Below are positions 8,146 through 9,482 of a stretch of 9,482 nucleotides of DNA, one piece after another. Source of the DNA: Perlabentimonas sp964554585 (lineage in GTDB: Bacteria; Bacteroidota; Bacteroidia; Bacteroidales; Tenuifilaceae); assembly GCA_964554585.1 (NCBI GenBank), contig CAZKPD010000100.1:1-9482 (forward strand). The letters run 5' to 3'. Position 1 is the stretch's first letter. Every line of letters begins with the position of its first letter. The notes beneath the pieces were generated by a model. That model made no database searches. It was not told the DNA's origin and saw only the letters and a list, made by a program, of their open reading frames with translations. The translations under genes were made by a program, and so were the position numbers.

Positions 8146-8256
8146 TAATAGGCGGTTTTTAAAGTTGAAATACCTCCGGTTTTAACTATTACGATCGGCT
8201 TCAGCTTGTAGTCGTTATTAGACAAAGCAACTAACTGTTGCCTACTCAAATTATTA

Positions 8257-8276
8257 CCATCGGCTTCAGCCGATGG
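8257..8276. repeat. CCATCGGCTTCAGCCGATGG hairpin
   Basis: A perfect 9-bp stem, CCATCGGCT (8257-8265) with AGCCGATGG (8268-8276), closed by TC. A degraded relative (GATCGGCTTCAGCTTG) lies near 8193, so this palindrome family has at least two members in the cluster. Confidence 0.75.
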
Positions 8277-8336
8277 CTAATAGCAGCCAAGAACCTTGGG
8301 CTTTAGCCCCATTCTCAGGAACTAAAATCCCAAACC

Positions 8337-8377
8337 CGTCACTGCGAGGCGCGCAGCAACGAAGCAGTCTCATTGCA
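8337..8377. repeat. GTCACTGCGAG...GAAGCAGTCTCATTGC element
   Basis: The sequence from CGTCACTGCGAG to GAAGCAGTCTCATTGC matches, from memory, a widespread short intergenic repeat of the form CGTCATTGCGAG...GAAGCAATCTC seen in several bacterial phyla. ACTGC and GCAGT near its ends are complementary and give it a stem-loop shape. It encodes nothing visible. Confidence 0.5.
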
Positions 8378-8383
8378 ACAAAA

Positions 8384-8461
8384 CTCCCTTCGGCTAATGC
8401 TCTGCCTCAGCCGAAACTATCATATACCACTCAAGGTTTGACTTGAAGTCAAGCCTTGAGT
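8384..8461. repeat. 78-bp dispersed repeat, copy 2
   Basis: Second copy of the unit at 7970-8047, 414 bp downstream in the same orientation. It keeps both palindromes in better form. TTCGGCT (8390-8396) pairs with AGCCGAA (8408-8414), and ACTCAAGGTTTGACTT (8429-8444) pairs with AAGTCAAGCCTTGAGT (8446-8461) with one wobble position. Confidence 0.9.
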
Positions 8462-8530
8462 AAACAGGCTGGAGCAGCAACTATCCTTCTTGGTTGCACC
8501 AAGAGGCGCAGTCTGCTTATGATAGACCGA

Positions 8531-8547
8531 CGGCGGTACAACCGCCG
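8531..8547. repeat. GC-rich hairpin at the edge of the repeat cluster
   Basis: CGGCGGT (8531-8537) pairs perfectly with ACCGCCG (8541-8547) around ACA. It ends 7 bp before the truncated winged-helix gene fragment begins at 8555 and may belong to the end of the element that truncated that copy. Confidence 0.6.
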
Positions 8548-8554
8548 CCGAACG

Positions 8555-8602
8555 GAAGGTGTGCTACACTCCCCCAAGCGTTGCTTTTATGATGTGAAGT
8601 AG
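8555..8602 (+). pseudogene. 3' fragment of a second winged-helix gene copy
   Basis: Fifteen codons plus stop encode EGVLHSPKRCFYDVK, identical in protein sequence to the C-terminus of the small winged-helix gene at 1589-1765. Six of 48 nucleotides differ, all at third positions (including TAA to TAG). Homology stops exactly at 8555, where the repeat cluster begins, so the first 43 codons are missing. An ATG at 8519 is in frame by chance, but the residues between it and 8555 are unrelated arginine-rich sequence. The fragment cannot form a winged helix. Confidence 0.8.
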
Positions 8603-8711
8603 TGTTCCAAAGGCTTCCGACCATTGAAATCTACCTTAACTATTCCCAACGCTAAAGGTTTAGGAACCACAGTTCACCTAAAAATCATTGCCATTACACA
8701 ACAATTGACAG
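8555..8711 (+). repeat. Flanking direct repeat, right copy (truncated, diverged)
   Basis: Matches 1718-1941 in order: the coding tail, GTTCCAAAGGCTTCCG, CTATTCCCA, a weaker segment through ATCATTGCCATTACA, and TTGACAG at 8705-8711. It lacks two of the three 9-bp units and most of the terminator, and is 67 bp shorter than the left copy. Beyond TTGACAG the two sides diverge, although a short GAAAGAAAA-type match about 100 bp further on the left leaves the exact end uncertain. Confidence 0.72.
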
Positions 8712-8798
8712 TACTGAAAGAAAAAGGACAATAAATCAAAGAAGAATACAACGTACAGAAGACAAAACTATTAAGTTAAAGAGATATGCGTTAATCCA

Positions 8799-8827
8799 TT
8801 ATCAAGTGGACAAAACACACTTGATAA
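8799..8827. promoter_or_regulatory. Inverted repeat, candidate operator of the AbiEi-like gene
   Basis: TTATCAAGTG (8799-8808) and CACTTGATAA (8818-8827) form a perfect 10+10 bp inverted repeat with a 9-bp spacer, 43 bp upstream of the -7-like element. AbiEi antitoxins are known to repress their own operon by binding inverted repeats near the promoter, so this is a reasonable operator candidate. It could also be a simple hairpin. Confidence 0.4.
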
Positions 8828-8869
8828 CATTATTTTGATTAGAATTCTATTTTCAATTCTTTTTTTATG

Positions 8870-8877
8870 TATTTTTG
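8870..8877 (+). promoter_or_regulatory. Bacteroidota -7 promoter element for the AbiEi-like gene
   Basis: TATTTTTG matches TAnnTTTG exactly, with transcription expected near 8884 and the start codon at 8900. No good -33 TTG lies at the expected 19-21 bp. An alternative in-frame ATG at 8867 lies on this element, which favours 8900 as the start. Confidence 0.45.
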
Positions 8878-8899
8878 CGGAATATCAGAAGTGAATAAT

Positions 8900-9482
8900 A
8901 TGAATTTTTGGCTATTAAGAAATCAATTTTATGACTTGGTGTGTTTCAATGTCAATCAAGTTTATGCGTGGCGACCAAATTTTGAGAAAAACAATCTCAC
9001 TCGTTGGGCAAAGCAAAATTTACTTGTAAAACTGCGTAATTCGTGGTATAGTTTTCCGGATTATCTAAAAACGCCTAATATTCAGCATTTTGTGTCAAGC
9101 AAAATGTATAGCCCTTCGTATGTCAGTTTGCATTCGGCATTGGCATTTTACGGAATTATTCCAGAAGCAATCGTGCAAACAACCGCTGTGAGTTCGTTGA
9201 AAAAGACCAATTTTCAGAATGCTTTCGGCTCATTTTCGTATCAACAAATTTTACCTGAATTAATGTTCGGCTATGAGCAGAAATCATTTTTGAACAGACA
9301 CAGTTTGCTATTTGCTACTCCCGAAAAAGCAATTTTAGATTTGTTGTATCTTTATCCACAGTACAATAGCGAACAAGAAATCTTAGAATTGCGTTTCGAT
9401 GAAGAATTTATGCAAGAGGACTTGAACATAGAGCGTTTGAATGAATTTACAGAAAGGTTTCAATCAAAAATATTAAGGAATA
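8900..9482 (+). CDS. AbiEi-like antitoxin of a type IV toxin-antitoxin system (3' end beyond window)
   Basis: The first 194 residues of a protein still open at the right edge. Residues 1-55 look like an N-terminal winged-helix domain ending in the wing LVKLRNSWYSF. The middle carries the hallmark segments of the AbiEi antitoxin family: SPSYVSLHSALAFYGIIPE (71-89), an AFGSFSYQQILPELMFGY segment (108-125), and ATPEKAILDLLYL (139-151). AbiEi proteins repress their own promoter and neutralise an AbiEii nucleotidyltransferase toxin. That toxin gene is normally the next gene on the same strand, so it should start just past the window. AbiE systems act as phage-abortive-infection or plasmid-stabilising modules. 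The start at ATG 8900 is preferred over 8867 because the latter falls on the -7 element. The gene is AT-rich like the large ATPase-helicase gene. Confidence 0.82.
   Translation, partial: MNFWLLRNQFYDLVCFNVNQVYAWRPNFEKNNLTRWAKQNLLVKLRNSWYSFPDYLKTPNIQHFVSSKMYSPSYVSLHSALAFYGIIPEAIVQTTAVSSLKKTNFQNAFGSFSYQQILPELMFGYEQKSFLNRHSLLFATPEKAILDLLYLYPQYNSEQEILELRFDEEFMQEDLNIERLNEFTERFQSKILRN

Larger units (their letters stand above)
7938..8554. other. Gene-free, repeat-dense intergenic region
   Basis: No convincing coding sequence is found on either strand. The stretch is a mosaic of short hairpin-forming repeats: a 78-bp unit present twice, several variants of a GGCTAAAGCC or GGCTTTAGCC palindrome, CCATCGGCTTCAGCCGATGG-type palindromes, and a GCGAG...GAAGCAGTCTC element. 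It ends abruptly at 8554, where the fragment of the winged-helix gene begins. Such arrays resemble REP or MITE-like intergenic repeats that accumulate in accessory regions. Confidence 0.7.

Noticed and set aside
8090..8185. A 31-codon open frame starting at ATG 8090, preceded by AGGAGG
   Set aside because: It is built from the GGCTAAAGCC palindromic repeats themselves, has no plausible protein character, and Bacteroidota do not usually depend on strong Shine-Dalgarno sites.
7970..8461. Possible CRISPR array
   Set aside because: There are only two copies of the long unit, separated by more than 300 bp of other repeats, with no regular spacer pattern and no cas gene.
8519..8602. A 27-codon frame from ATG 8519 through the winged-helix fragment
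   Set aside because: The added residues come from a GC-rich hairpin and are unrelated to the family; the in-frame ATG appears coincidental.

Overview
The window reads as a chromosomal segment of a Bacteroidota bacterium, probably Bacteroidales or Marinilabiliales-like. The grounds are a CusA/CzcA-type efflux gene followed directly by a TolC-like gene with Bacteroidota-style sequence, start codons without clear Shine-Dalgarno sites, and promoter candidates matching the Bacteroidota consensus TTG-N20-TAnnTTTG and its TAnnTTTG -7 element. No closer placement is possible from the sequence alone.

Layout. (1) Positions 1-1868 are a conventional, higher-GC operon end: the C-terminus of a heavy-metal RND efflux pump, its TolC-family outer-membrane channel, a 58-residue winged-helix protein, and a strong intrinsic terminator. 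The periplasmic adaptor expected for such a pump is not in the window. (2) Positions about 1935-7937 carry one very large AT-rich gene. It encodes a 1,900-residue protein with an N-terminal GHKL (Hsp90/sacsin-like) ATPase domain, about 1,000 residues I cannot assign, a complete UPF1-like superfamily 1 helicase and a C-terminal S1 domain. A perfect 30-bp palindrome follows its stop codon. (3) Positions 7938-8554 contain no convincing gene and are packed with hairpin-forming repeats, including a 78-bp repeat present twice. (4) Positions 8555-8711 repeat, in diverged form, the last 16 codons of the winged-helix gene and its downstream region, so the large gene and the repeat cluster lie between two direct repeats. 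(5) From 8900 an AbiEi-like antitoxin gene of a type IV toxin-antitoxin system runs off the right edge. A 10+10 bp inverted repeat about 75 bp upstream could be its operator.

Interpretation. The efflux genes are ordinary chromosomal background. The stretch from about 1940 to the right edge looks like an accessory, defence-type region next to the small winged-helix gene. The most interesting object is the single-gene GHKL ATPase-helicase-S1 fusion. It has the key motifs of both ATPase engines, no recognisable nuclease, and no partner gene beside it on the same strand. A role in phage or plasmid defence is inferred from architecture and neighbourhood and is not shown by the sequence.
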